NCBI GenBank assembly: GCA_030295235.1
Contig: AP026146.1
Coordinates: 62,001-126,000, forward strand
DNA: 64,000 nt
Reading direction: 5' to 3'
DNA from: Fistulifera solaris
Lineage: Eukaryota > Bacillariophyta > Bacillariophyceae > Naviculales > Stauroneidaceae
The notes under the pieces are model-generated. The model ran no database searches. It saw only the letters and a program-made list of their open reading frames with translations, and was not told where the DNA came from. Each line of letters begins with the position of its first letter. Position 1 is the first letter of the stretch. The position numbers and the translations under genes were made by a program. Shown here in pieces: positions 44,174-53,517 of this stretch.

Positions 44174-44400
44174 TTCGAACTTCGATGCATGACTTTTTGA
44201 TCAATTGAAAGCGATGATTTATTCCAGCTTTTTTATATCAGGACACTAGATTAATTTATCAATTGTAAAATATGTTGATCAAGCGATCATTTTTATTTTT
44301 GAAAAAGGGTGCTGCACTTAAAAGGGTTTTTTCAATCAATATTTGACGGTCTTCGTGATCGCTCGAAGTTTATTTATGTAACTTGCAAGTGCATTGTCTA
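44174..44400 (+). repeat. Diverged tandem repeat, copy 1
   Basis: It shares ordered blocks with copy 2: TCGAACTTCGATGCATGAC, AATATGTTGATCAAGCGATC, ATTTTTATTTT, GGTGCTGCACTTAAAAGGG and ACGGTCTTCGTG, with small substitutions and indels. Confidence 0.75.
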
Positions 44401-44430
44401 TTTTATTTTTAAACCCTTTTCTGAGCTTCT

Positions 44431-44640
44431 TTCAAACTTCGAAGCAAGATTTTTCGATCAAGTTCAAGCTTTTTAGATCAATTATTCAAACGATTTGAAA
44501 TATGTTAATCAATCGATCATTTTTATTTTCCAAAAAAAGGTGCTGAACGTGAAAGGGTTTTTTTCAATCAATGGTTAACGGTCTTCGTGCTTGATTGAAC
44601 CTAATTTATGTGACTTGCAATTGTATGGGCTATTATATTT
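44431..44640 (+). repeat. Diverged tandem repeat, copy 2
   Basis: Matching blocks are TTCAAACTTCGAAGCAAGA, AATATGTTAATCAATCGATC, GGTGCTGAACGTGAAAGGG and ACGGTCTTCGTG. Offsets from copy 1 run from about 258 down to 230 bases, showing deletions since duplication. Confidence 0.75.
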
Positions 44641-45332
44641 TGAAAGCCTACTATAACTTCCATACGTGGAATGCTTAGAATTTTGCCTATGTTGCTGTTA
44701 TCAATTTAAGAATCGAATAGGGGTTTTTTTCACACTTATCAACAGCATTCCTGAAAACGGTTCTTGTAAGTACAAACATCTATCGTGATTGTTGACTGTT
44801 GGTTTTCATTAGATCGTTTTAGCACAGATTTGACAGTTTCAGGCGCTCGACTTCTACAATTGCCTTAACAAAACTTATTATCCCTGAAATATATATTCAA
44901 TCTGGTTAATTTTTTACTTTAATTTCCTCAGTTTGCATGCAATTCTTTCATTCGGACTTATTTTTTTGTTGTCCAAAAGAATGCGCGATGGATATCGCTT
45001 CATTGGGTTTCTTATGCTGGTTTATTCTTCACCAGGATGCTACATTACCCTCTTGATGGCATTACCGACTTCAATGCGACCTGAATGTCGCTTTGTCTAT
45101 TATATTAAGATTTACCTCATAGTATTTGACCCTTCACTAGGATGCTTAACCCTTTCTAGGATAGTTCCGACTTTTAAAGCCAAGTGAAGTGACGTTTGCT
45201 TCCGAACCGAGTAACAATTAGTGTATCGATGGCATGCATTACGAATTGTTCTGACACAGCTGTGTAATACGACGACCTCTCCTCTAAGTTGGGCTCACAA
45301 ATTTGGACGTAGGTATAATTGGTAATAAATAA

Positions 45333-47454
45333 TTAATGTCCATTTACAAGCATATCGGGTTTTGGCCGATCACTCAAGTCGGGGACCTGTCTGCCCTTGT
45401 AGAAATCAACAAGGTCCCGTCCCTTCTGAGCAATATTGTCGACAGAGTATCCAAACAATTTCATGACATCATCTCCAGGACCGCTCATTCCGAAGGTGCC
45501 AATGCTGATTGAACTATGGCAAAATCGATGCCAGCCATGAACAGCAGACGCTTCAACGGCTAGCGTGGGGATATTTCCAGGAAGTATCGAACGTTGGTAG
45601 GATTCTGGCTGGGCCAAAAAAACCTCTTGACACGGCATAGAGACAACAGCAGTCGGTACGCCATCTGCGGTCAAAGCCGATGCAGCTTTGAGCGAAGGAC
45701 CCACTTCTGACCCTGTGGCGACGACAATGAGGACTGGATTGTCAACTTCTTGAGCAACATAGGCACCTTTTAGAGCTTTTTTCGATCGAGCTGCCTGGAA
45801 TCGCCATCACTGTTGATCGAGAGAGCGCAATGACAGTCGGAGTCTCTCTGTGCTCCAACGCGCTTTGATAGGCAGCCGATGTTTCATTTCCATCGCCAGG
45901 GCGAAATACATTCAAATTGGGAATGGAGCGAAGCATTTCTAGCGTTTCAACAGGTTGATGCGTCGGGCCATCTTCGCCAAGACCGATCGAATCGTGCGTC
46001 ATGACAAAGATAACGCCAAACTTGGACAATGCTGACAAACGGATAGCTCCAACACAATAACCGGTGAAGATAAGAAATGTAGCACAGTAGGGGCGCAAAC
46101 AGCCGTGGGCAAAAAGCCCGTTGCAAACAGCAACCATCCCATGTTCTCGTACACCAAAACGAATGTACCGGCCGTCGGGGCTGTCTTGTTGGAAGTCTAC
46201 TACTCCCTGGTAATCGGTCAGGTTCGAAGGCGTTAAGTCAGCGGAACCTCCCACCAACTCTGGTAGGTTCGGGCCAATGGCACCAAGAACACCGTGACTG
46301 TATTTGCGAGTAGCAGCGTCTTTATCTTTTCCAGCCTCATACCTTGGAAGCCTTTCGATAAGCCCTTCGGGTAGCTTCCCTGCCATGCGACGAGAAAGTT
46401 CAGCTGCCTTCTCAGGGAACTTGGCGGCATATTGGGCAAACATTTCCTCCCAGGCTTTTCGCTTGGCCTCTCCTTTAGCTGCAGCTTGGCTGAAGAATGC
46501 CTGGACATCATCAGGAATATAAAACATCTCATCGGGAGGAAGTCCATAAAACTCCTTTGCCTTACGAAGTTCTTCTTTTCCGAGTGGCGCTCCGTGTGCC
46601 TCCTCTTTGCCCTGCTTTCCGGGGGAACCATATCCGATCATCGTTTTTACTTTGATAATAGACGGTTTGTCAGTGACACTCTTTGCGCTCTCGATAGCTT
46701 TGAGCAAACTCCCAACAGATTCCTCAACATCCGTGATCCTCTGTGTATGCCATCCATAGGCTTCATATCGTTTAAGTACATCCTCCGTGAAACTGAGCGA
46801 AGTTTCTCCATCAATAGTGATTTCGTTGTCATCGTACAAGACGATGAGCTTTCCTAGACCGAGATGACCCGCTAAAGAGCAGGCTTCTCCACTGACACCT
46901 TCCTGAAGACATCCGTCACCGCAAATAACATAGGTGTAATGATCAAACACTGGCATATTTGTCTCGTTGAACTGAGCTGCCAAGTGACGCTCTGCAATGG
47001 CCAACCCAACCGCATTTGAAATACCCTGTCCCAGAGGACCAGTACAGACTTCGACTCCTACGATCCAACTTAAAATGTGAGTCAAATCAATCACAATTGA
47101 ATAATTGATGGCTAAAAACGTGCCCGACTTACCAGGAGTTTGGAAACATTCTGGGTGACCAGGCGTCTTGAAACCGATTTTCCGAAAGTTCTTGAGGTCG
47201 TCGATAGACACATCGTAGCCCGTCAGATGCAACATCGAGTACTGCAAAGCACAAGCGTGGCCGTTACTCAGCACAAAACGGTCCCGATCAATCCAGGCGG
47301 GATCTTTCGACGAGTATTTCATGACCTCACCCCACAATGCGTATGCCATCGGCGCACAGCCCATGGGAGCCCCTGGATGCCCAGCATTTGCTGCTTCCGG
47401 CTGATCTGCAGAGATTGCGCGGATCGTGTTGACACATTTCAATTCGAACGACAT
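45333..47454 (-). CDS. Transketolase (cytosolic type)
   Basis: TPP-dependent transfer of two-carbon units in the pentose phosphate pathway or Calvin cycle. The start is ATG 47454-47452 (MSFELKCVNTIRAISADQPE); the open frame further upstream begins at TTG. There is no signal peptide or plastid motif, so a cytosolic enzyme is likely. Family signatures: GHPGAPMGCAPMAYALW, TGPLGQGISNAVG, the TPP-binding GDGCLQEGVSGEA, the substrate-loop RFGVREHGM and HDSIGLGEDGPTHQPVE. Intron 47058-47132 (75 nt, GTAAGT...TAG) has no stop in frame and its length is divisible by three, so it can be mistaken for coding sequence; removal joins TPG to VEVCTGPLGQG. The frame slips by one base in the A run at 45777-45782 (T run on plus); reading then continues IEKALKGAYVAQEVD to the C-terminus MLVNGH. 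About 680 residues. Confidence 0.9.
47058..47132 (-). other. Stop-free, frame-preserving intron in transketolase
   Basis: 75 nt, canonical GTAAGT and GTAG ends, translatable in frame. The 25 residues it would add interrupt a universally conserved TPG-VEV-TGPLGQG stretch, which supports intron status. Confidence 0.88.
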
Positions 47455-48079
47455 TGTTGTGGCTTGAGTTGCTTTCAATTAAGTTGTGAGAATGTGTGCC
47501 TTCCAAGACGCCGAGATTCGACAGAAATGAATTGGTGGTCGATGGAAATCTCAGAAACTGATGGATCCGGAAAAGGTGCGGGTGCTACAGTACCGGTACA
47601 AGTACCAGGTACGGTACCGGTACCGCACCCGCTACCGTACCGGTACCGTACCGTACCGCACCTGTTATTTATGGTATAGACGAATTTCGCCTCAAATTTG
47701 GAATGGAAAATCGCACGATACGTAGGCCAGACGGTGCTCTGATTGAGGAACCGACGGCAGTCTAAAGCGAATGACTGATAATAATTGGTCTAGACCAAAA
47801 GATAGAACGAATTGCGTTACAGAAGAGCTCGCATTTCTTCGAGAAATCTCAGCTAATGCTCGGGTTTGTCTTCAACCGGACTGAGGACAATGGCTGCTTT
47901 AGTTCATGAAGCCGATCTCCTATATTTTCTTGTCTGCCCTGGCCCTGACTGCAGTTTTCTTCGGATCAGTCAATTCTGCGTACGTCTACGCATTCTTGCA
48001 ATGTTTGGAGCCCAAACATCTAGTTCCTTGGTGAGTATAATGAGAGTAATCGTAAATTACCTTCATATCATTATATGAT
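47455..48079. promoter_or_regulatory. Transketolase promoter region with GGTACC repeats
   Basis: About 47587-47662 is dominated by GTACCG/CGGTAC words that form overlapping palindromes (TACCGGTA, GGTACC). The rest, to the 3' end of the YIPF6-like gene, shows no gene. Confidence 0.45.
47587..47662 (+). repeat. GTACCG palindromic microsatellite
   Basis: There are about nine degenerate GTACCG/ACCGGTAC units, starting ACAGTACCGGTACAAGTACC. The same words recur singly near 48978 and 49064. The tract lies about 135 bases upstream of the transketolase start codon. Confidence 0.8.
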
Positions 48080-48820
48080 CTAAAAATAAAAGACGATCCA
48101 TGCCAGAAAAGTGAAGAAAAAGTAAACTGGATAGAGGGCCAGTAACCGTCGCTCTGGCTTGATATACTGACTGATAAAGAAAGTACTTGTCCGGGTTGAC
48201 CACAGGAACCCAACAGCTACCATGATTAAATCGACCCATGCCCACCGAATGATCACCATGACGGCAGCGACTAGAACCATAGGAAAGATAGAGTAGCCCA
48301 ACACACAAAGGGACTGAAAGAATGAAATCGTGCTACCCAAGAGTTGTGCATTGATTGTCACGATCGTTCCTCCAACCCATACACCGCAAAATACTGCCGC
48401 AAACACCAGAGATGCTTGCTCACTGGGCGCGCGGAAAGACAAACAGATTCCTAGTGCTAAGCACAAAACAAGCGGTCCCCACAAATCCCAATCTTTGAGT
48501 TGCTGCATGATCAATCTGTCATTCTCCGACATTTCCTCAATGTGATCTGGGTTGGCATTGGCATTACTATCTGCCGTATCAACAGCGGCGTAAAATATCG
48601 GCGCTCGGTCCATCGGTCGCATAACTACTTTCAACTTGGCACCAACGGCTCTTACATCTCGCATGATCGTCTCCATGACCGGCTCATCGAGTGTAGAGTA
48701 AGGAGCAAATAACTCGTCCTGGTGTTGCTCAACTGTGGTTGCAGGAATGCCGGACGAATTATATCCGGCGTCATTTGCTGCTGTAGTCCATTCTGGCGCT
48801 GCGCCGCTTGATTGAGCCAT
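48080..48820 (-). CDS. Yip1-domain Golgi membrane protein, YIPF6-like
   Basis: YIPF proteins are five-span membrane proteins of ER-Golgi vesicle traffic that bind Rab GTPases. After an acidic N-terminal region the signature ETIMRDVRAVGAKLKVVM appears, then DWDLWGPLVLCLALGICLSF, typical of YIPF6. Five hydrophobic spans follow, ending FFFTFLAWIVFYF at the lumenal tail. The frame is intact over 246 residues, within the usual 230-260. The start ATG at 48820 is in good context (ACAACATGGCTCAA). It diverges from the unknown gene at 49246. Confidence 0.85.
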   Translation of the reverse strand: MAQSSGAAPEWTTAANDAGYNSSGIPATTVEQHQDELFAPYSTLDEPVMETIMRDVRAVGAKLKVVMRPMDRAPIFYAAVDTADSNANANPDHIEEMSENDRLIMQQLKDWDLWGPLVLCLALGICLSFRAPSEQASLVFAAVFCGVWVGGTIVTINAQLLGSTISFFQSLCVLGYSIFPMVLVAAVMVIIRWAWVDLIMVAVGFLWSTRTSTFFISQYIKPERRLLALYPVYFFFTFLAWIVFYF

Positions 48821-49245
48821 GTTGTTGCAAAGAAAGTGCTTAGTTAACGTTTTTGTTGGATGAATAAAACGAAGGTTCTCCCTTGGTGCTTTTGAGTCTT
48901 ATGCTCCTTGCAGCGCTCGCTTTATCGCGTCGCTTCTCGCTCCCCCTTTTCATTTTCAGCCTTTTCAACGCTAACCTACCGGTACTCGGTAATCCAACTT
49001 TACCCCAGTATACCGTGTCTTACCGTCTTCCATTTTTCTATTGTTTTTGGAACTACCAAATCGTACCGGTACGGATTTGATGACACTCCGACCGCGACAG
49101 GAACACCCAACACCCCACGCGAACATGATGACAATGACAAAGACCCGCACACAAAAAAAACTACCGTGAATAATCGAAGTAAAACACAAAGACTAACTTA
49201 ACCTTACAACCAATTTATATTTTGTTCATAAAAGACGACGAAGAC
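48821..49245. promoter_or_regulatory. Divergent promoter, YIPF6-like / unknown
   Basis: About 425 bp between outward start codons. It holds two isolated TACCGGTA words but no recognised factor site. Confidence 0.4.
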
Positions 49246-50022
49246 ATGGATGCATACTTCGGACCCATCTTTCAATTAGAGCTTCTTGGGCTTCTATGCC
49301 CCTGCATTCAAAAGGAGGAGAATCGAAATGCCGTTCAGGCGGTAAAGTTTCTGCGGGGTAGAGTCGTTAAATGGAACCGGTCTGCTTCTTCTGCCGGCGG
49401 CTTTTCGTTTGGGAAACTCTTTCGATCACCCTCAAAGTCAGAAAATGACACAAAAAGTGGAACAGCAAAAATCAAAATACGTGACAATGAAGATGGAGTT
49501 CCAGCGTTGGTTGTTGATACAACAACCGCACTGGAGGAGCCAACAGTCGTCAACGGTTCCGAAACATTAGACGAAACGATCCCGACTGCACCAAGTATTC
49601 AACTCTCTATCAAGCTCGGTCGTATTGATAAAGTAATCTTAGGGGAGGATGGTGAAATAGTACTTTTGGCAAAACCAATCCGTTCGAACCCGAAGCCAAA
49701 GGAGTTATTGCGTTTCCTGTTGTTGGACGACGCTAACCGCCCTGCCAGAGATGAAGTACGCAATATCTGTCAGCACCATCTCGCTGTTCTAGTTGAGTGG
49801 GAGCGACAAAGACGCTTCGAATTAGATGATCTTTACGACGAAGAGGACGATGAAGAAAATCAACCTAACTTTCTACAAGCTCGTGCTAATAAGGCGGCTC
49901 ACTTTGCGAAACGGGAGGTAGAATTGCAGCAAACGCGGAGAGAGCGAGAACAACGAAAAGCTAAATTCTCTTCTGCCGGTCTTAAGTATACCGCTTTGGC
50001 TATGGCGAACCAACAATCATAG
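49246..50022 (+). CDS. Hypothetical protein (258 aa)
   Basis: The frame opens at TTG 49222, but the first ATG is 49246 (GACATGGATGCATAC). N-terminal residues DAYFGPIFQLELLGLLCPC form a mildly hydrophobic segment with two cysteines, which could be a lipidation or membrane-contact patch. A Ser/Lys-rich linker precedes an ordered-looking core (SIQLSIKLGRIDKVILGEDG, then FLLLDDANRPARDEVRNICQ). A long charged helix (LQARANKAAHFAKREVELQQ) ends the protein, a likely coiled coil. The frame is intact. I do not recognise a domain. Confidence 0.6.
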   Translation: MDAYFGPIFQLELLGLLCPCIQKEENRNAVQAVKFLRGRVVKWNRSASSAGGFSFGKLFRSPSKSENDTKSGTAKIKIRDNEDGVPALVVDTTTALEEPTVVNGSETLDETIPTAPSIQLSIKLGRIDKVILGEDGEIVLLAKPIRSNPKPKELLRFLLLDDANRPARDEVRNICQHHLAVLVEWERQRRFELDDLYDEEDDEENQPNFLQARANKAAHFAKREVELQQTRREREQRKAKFSSAGLKYTALAMANQQS

Positions 50023-50356
50023 ACAAGACCATCATTTCGCTATATCCTTGCATCAAACCTTTTCATTGTCATCATTAGAATAATAATATGATTCAAGTCA
50101 TCCAGCTTTTAGACTGATAAAGTATGATTTCAGTTAGTCTTAATAGCGAATTTCACAGAGATTTATGAACTACGGAGTACAAATTAGTATCTAGCTGATG
50201 AAATGATAAAGCCTCATCGAGATCACTTTACCCCTGATGAAGTCCCCATCAAAATGCCCTCTCCTAGAATTGCTAATTCATTGAATCGTACATGCATCAA
50301 TGTAGGTGATCTGACATCTACCACGCAAGATGTAAAAGTCAAGTCCATGAATAAGA
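50023..50356. other. Spacer between convergent genes
   Basis: 3' UTRs of the two flanking genes; nothing else seen. Confidence 0.4.
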
Positions 50357-50752
50357 CTACCACCAATTCTTGTTCTTCCTTTCCGATGTCATGCGGCGCT
50401 GGATTTGGGCGTGATGAAGACGGCCATGTTCACGTGCCACACGAGCCGCTGCTGCCTCTCCTGGACTCATTCCTTGAAATGCAATGGCGTGGTTATCGCG
50501 ATTGGTATTTTTGCGCTGGAGCGCGACCTTGACGTCCTGGTAGTCGAGGCATTCCCGGGGCAAGGGGTTATCATAACAAACCTTTCCAAGCAAATCGAAG
50601 CATGATTTCTGAGTAAGAGGGCTGGAAGGGGGAGTCATCGAGTCATCTGACACCATCTCTTCCTCTGAAAGAAAAGGCATCGTGAGTGCAATGAAATTGT
50701 CGCCATGCGCCGCTCCTTTGAACTTCTCACTTACGCAAAAGGTCTGGTTCAT
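50357..50752 (-). CDS. Small hypothetical protein (131 aa)
   Basis: ATG at 50752 opens a 131-codon frame. It contains DDSMTPPSSPLTQKSCFDLL, a phosphorylatable TPPSSP segment like ETPPSSPRSG in the small gene at 9327. An Ala-rich helix (SPGEAAAARVAREHGRLHHA) and a basic tail ending KNKNWW follow. No known domain. It diverges from the tryptophanyl-tRNA synthetase gene. Confidence 0.5.
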   Translation of the reverse strand: MNQTFCVSEKFKGAAHGDNFIALTMPFLSEEEMVSDDSMTPPSSPLTQKSCFDLLGKVCYDNPLPRECLDYQDVKVALQRKNTNRDNHAIAFQGMSPGEAAAARVAREHGRLHHAQIQRRMTSERKNKNWW

Positions 50753-51327
50753 TCTTCATACTGTGATGACGGGCGATTGTGTATGAGTATTCGTTCATGA
50801 TGCCGTTTGATGGATTTCTAAGCTTTCAAGATCTGAGGAGATGAGAGAAGTGAGATCCAGAAAAGTAAGAGAAAAGAAAAGAACAACAGGAAAGAAATTA
50901 TGCTTCACCTTTCTCGCAAACGTACAAAACCTACGTGAAGACACGTAGAAAATTTCCGCCACACGATCTCGTACTGTTTTACTGAGCATCGCGTAGAACA
51001 AAGGGCATGTACTTTGACGTCCACAGTCTGAATGATAGTTAGACGAATGGGTGTCAAACCGTGTCAGCTATAGCAAGTAAGTATGTGTCTGCTATCGTAC
51101 CAGCACCCAGCACTCTCACTTCAACTTTGTGACGTGTTCCGTGTCATACCACTACTACCGGTTGATGGACAAGCGATAACGTCCGCCTCGTATCTTTTCG
51201 ACCACTCTGATCTGAGAGCTGCGAGAGCATTGAGCACTGATCACTGAACATAATCAGCAACGAGAGCAACTCGAGGGCAACAAGCAACTTGCGCACTTAC
51301 AAAACACAATACATTGACAATTTTATC
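50753..51327. promoter_or_regulatory. Divergent promoter, small gene / TrpRS
   Basis: About 575 bp between outward starts. No specific site recognised; short frames only. Confidence 0.4.
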
Positions 51328-53357
51328 ATGACCGAACAGTCGAAAGCAGATGAGGGACAGCAGAAAAAGCCCGAACGCATAGTCGCGGTTCCGACGTGTC
51401 CCAGCGCCGTCTCAACAGCACTTTTGTTGCTTCGAGCAGCCATCTCCGGTGTTACAGGGGCGGCGGCTTGCGATCAAAATATCTCCCTCTTGCAAGCAAC
51501 TTATGTAAAAGACAAGCGACTGACAGGAAAATTCGCAGTTCAGCTGGGCAAAAAAACTGGAGCATGCGAGCTGGATCTTTCGGAAGACAAAGTTGAAATT
51601 GAGGCTTTATTGAATGCTATTGAAGCAGTTGCCAATCGCCTAGCAAGCGAAGATAATGTAATTCATTGCTCAAAGGTTTCCAAGAGCGACATCATCAATC
51701 TGTTCGGAAGCGACGGGAACGGTGTTCTGGATGGGTCACATGCCAATGAAAAGAAAGTGCCTCCTGAAACGATCCTCAATTTGGCGTATTTGAAAAGCGG
51801 AGAAGTAGTAGCAGCTGCCGCGCTTCCTTCAGTCCCGTTGGCTCGCACGGGACTTGTACCACGTATTGAGCTCGATCGAAGCAACTGCAGTGTCGTCGCC
51901 AATAAAAAAGAAAGCTGAAATCAGCCTGAAATTCGAAGTTATGGGTATTGGAAATGATGATACTCAGGAACTGGCGGTTGTGCAAGAACAACTATTAGCT
52001 ATTGACGTCACATTGATCCAATCGAAAGCGATTAGATGTCCAGAGGGGACTATCCTTCGAGAAACTCAGTTAAGGGTAGCAGCTAAGATGGAGGAGACAT
52101 CTGCATCTAAAGATGAACCGCCTGTGGCGACTACTGAGAGCAACGAAATGGTTGTGAATGCTTATGAAGTGAAAGGGAAGATAGACTATGAAAAGCTTGT
52201 GAATGAGTTTGGTTCTACGGTTATCTCTGATCAAGTGATGAGAAAGTTGTACGACTTGACCGTAGCCAAAGGCCGCGTTCCCTGCCTCCATCGCTTCCTA
52301 CGACGTGATATTTTCTTTTCCCATCGTGACTTGGAGGTTTTGTTAGATCAAGTGTCGAATGGAACACCTCTGTATTTGTACACGGGACGCGGGCCAAGCT
52401 CAGAGTCTATGCATCTTGGCCATTTGATTCCTTTCTTGTTTACGCAATGGTTGCAGAAAGCTCTTGATGTGCCCTTGGTGATTCAAATGACCGACGACGA
52501 AAAGTTTCTCTTTAAAGGCATATACGAAGATGAAACGGGAGATAATCTGGATAATTTCTCAAGGCTGACAATCGAGAATGCTCGAGATATAATTGCGTGT
52601 GGGTTCGACTTCGAGAAAACGTTTCTTTTCTCCGATCTCGACTACGTAGGGCGGATGTACCCCAATGTTGTACGAATTTGGAAGGCAGTAACGACCAATA
52701 AGGTTTCCAACATATTTGGCTTTGACGGCAGCAGCAATATTGGCAAGATCGCTTTTCCGGCTATCCAAGCTGCGCCGTCTTTCGCCAGCTCGTTCCCTAC
52801 CGTGTTGCAAGCCGATCGATCCTCCGACATGCTATGCCTGATACCTTGTGCGATCGACCAAGATCCTTACTTTCGCATGACGCGTGACATCGCGCACAAG
52901 TTGGTGCACAAACAGCACAAACTTGGAGGCAAACCAGCTTTGATCCACTCAAAATTCTTTCCTCCTCTCCAGGGTGCCTTGGGGAAAATGTCAAGCTCTG
53001 ACCAAAATTCTGCTATATTTCTCACCGATACAGCGGAAGAAATTCAATACAAGATCAAACACCACGCCCTGTCAGGGAGGCCAAGAAAAAGCTGCTGATC
53101 AAAGAAAGTTCGGGGCCAATCTTGAGGTGGACGTTGCTTATCAGTGGCTACGATTCTTTCTTGAAGATGACGATGAATTGGTGAGGATCGGAGACGAGTA
53201 TAGCAGCGGGCAAGGAGAGTACTGGTGCACCTCGAAAGTCAAGGATCGCTTGGCGTCAGTATTGCAAGAACTTGTTGCTGAGCACCAGAAACGTCGAGCC
53301 GAAGTGACAGACTACGAGGTGCGCAAGTGGATGAGCGAAAGGAAACTGGCCTTTTAA
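51328..53357 (+). CDS. Tryptophanyl-tRNA synthetase, eukaryotic type, with long N-terminal extension
   Basis: It charges tRNA-Trp in the cytosol. ATG at 51328 ([14 protein letters not shown]); the frame upstream starts at TTG. The first 280 residues or so are an extension I cannot assign. Then comes the class I core of eukaryotic/archaeal Trp[22 protein letters not shown], the HIGH-type loop [44 protein letters not shown], the KMSSS loop [17 protein letters not shown] and [20 protein letters not shown]. One-base slips lie in A run 51904-51909 and G run 53075-53077. In both, dropping one base restores the family sequence ([16 protein letters not shown] at the second). Corrected length is about 675 residues, against about 390-470 for most eukaryotes. 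Confidence 0.88.
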
Positions 53358-53517
53358 GGTTGACAGTAGCAGCGAGCTCTATTGGTGAGAGAATAACGTA
53401 AATATCGTTTTTAGTAGTGAAGGAAAAGACTAAGCTCCATACACTTATTTCTTAGAAGAGCTACAGGATATAAATTTGCGGATAGGTGCAGATTTTGTGC
53501 CAGACACATAATTATGC

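Larger units (their letters stand above)
42511..45332. other. AT-rich gene-free region (2.8 kb), possible centromere candidate
   Basis: No convincing gene lies between the sigma factor and transketolase. Line-by-line counting gives about 30% GC at 42901-43140 and about 31% at 44041-44900, clearly below the surrounding genes. A diverged tandem duplication lies within the second trough. Low-GC stretches of this length are the sequence hallmark reported for Phaeodactylum centromeres; this is a hypothesis only. Short frames (43719-44027 and 44933-45187) have no motif. Confidence 0.5.
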
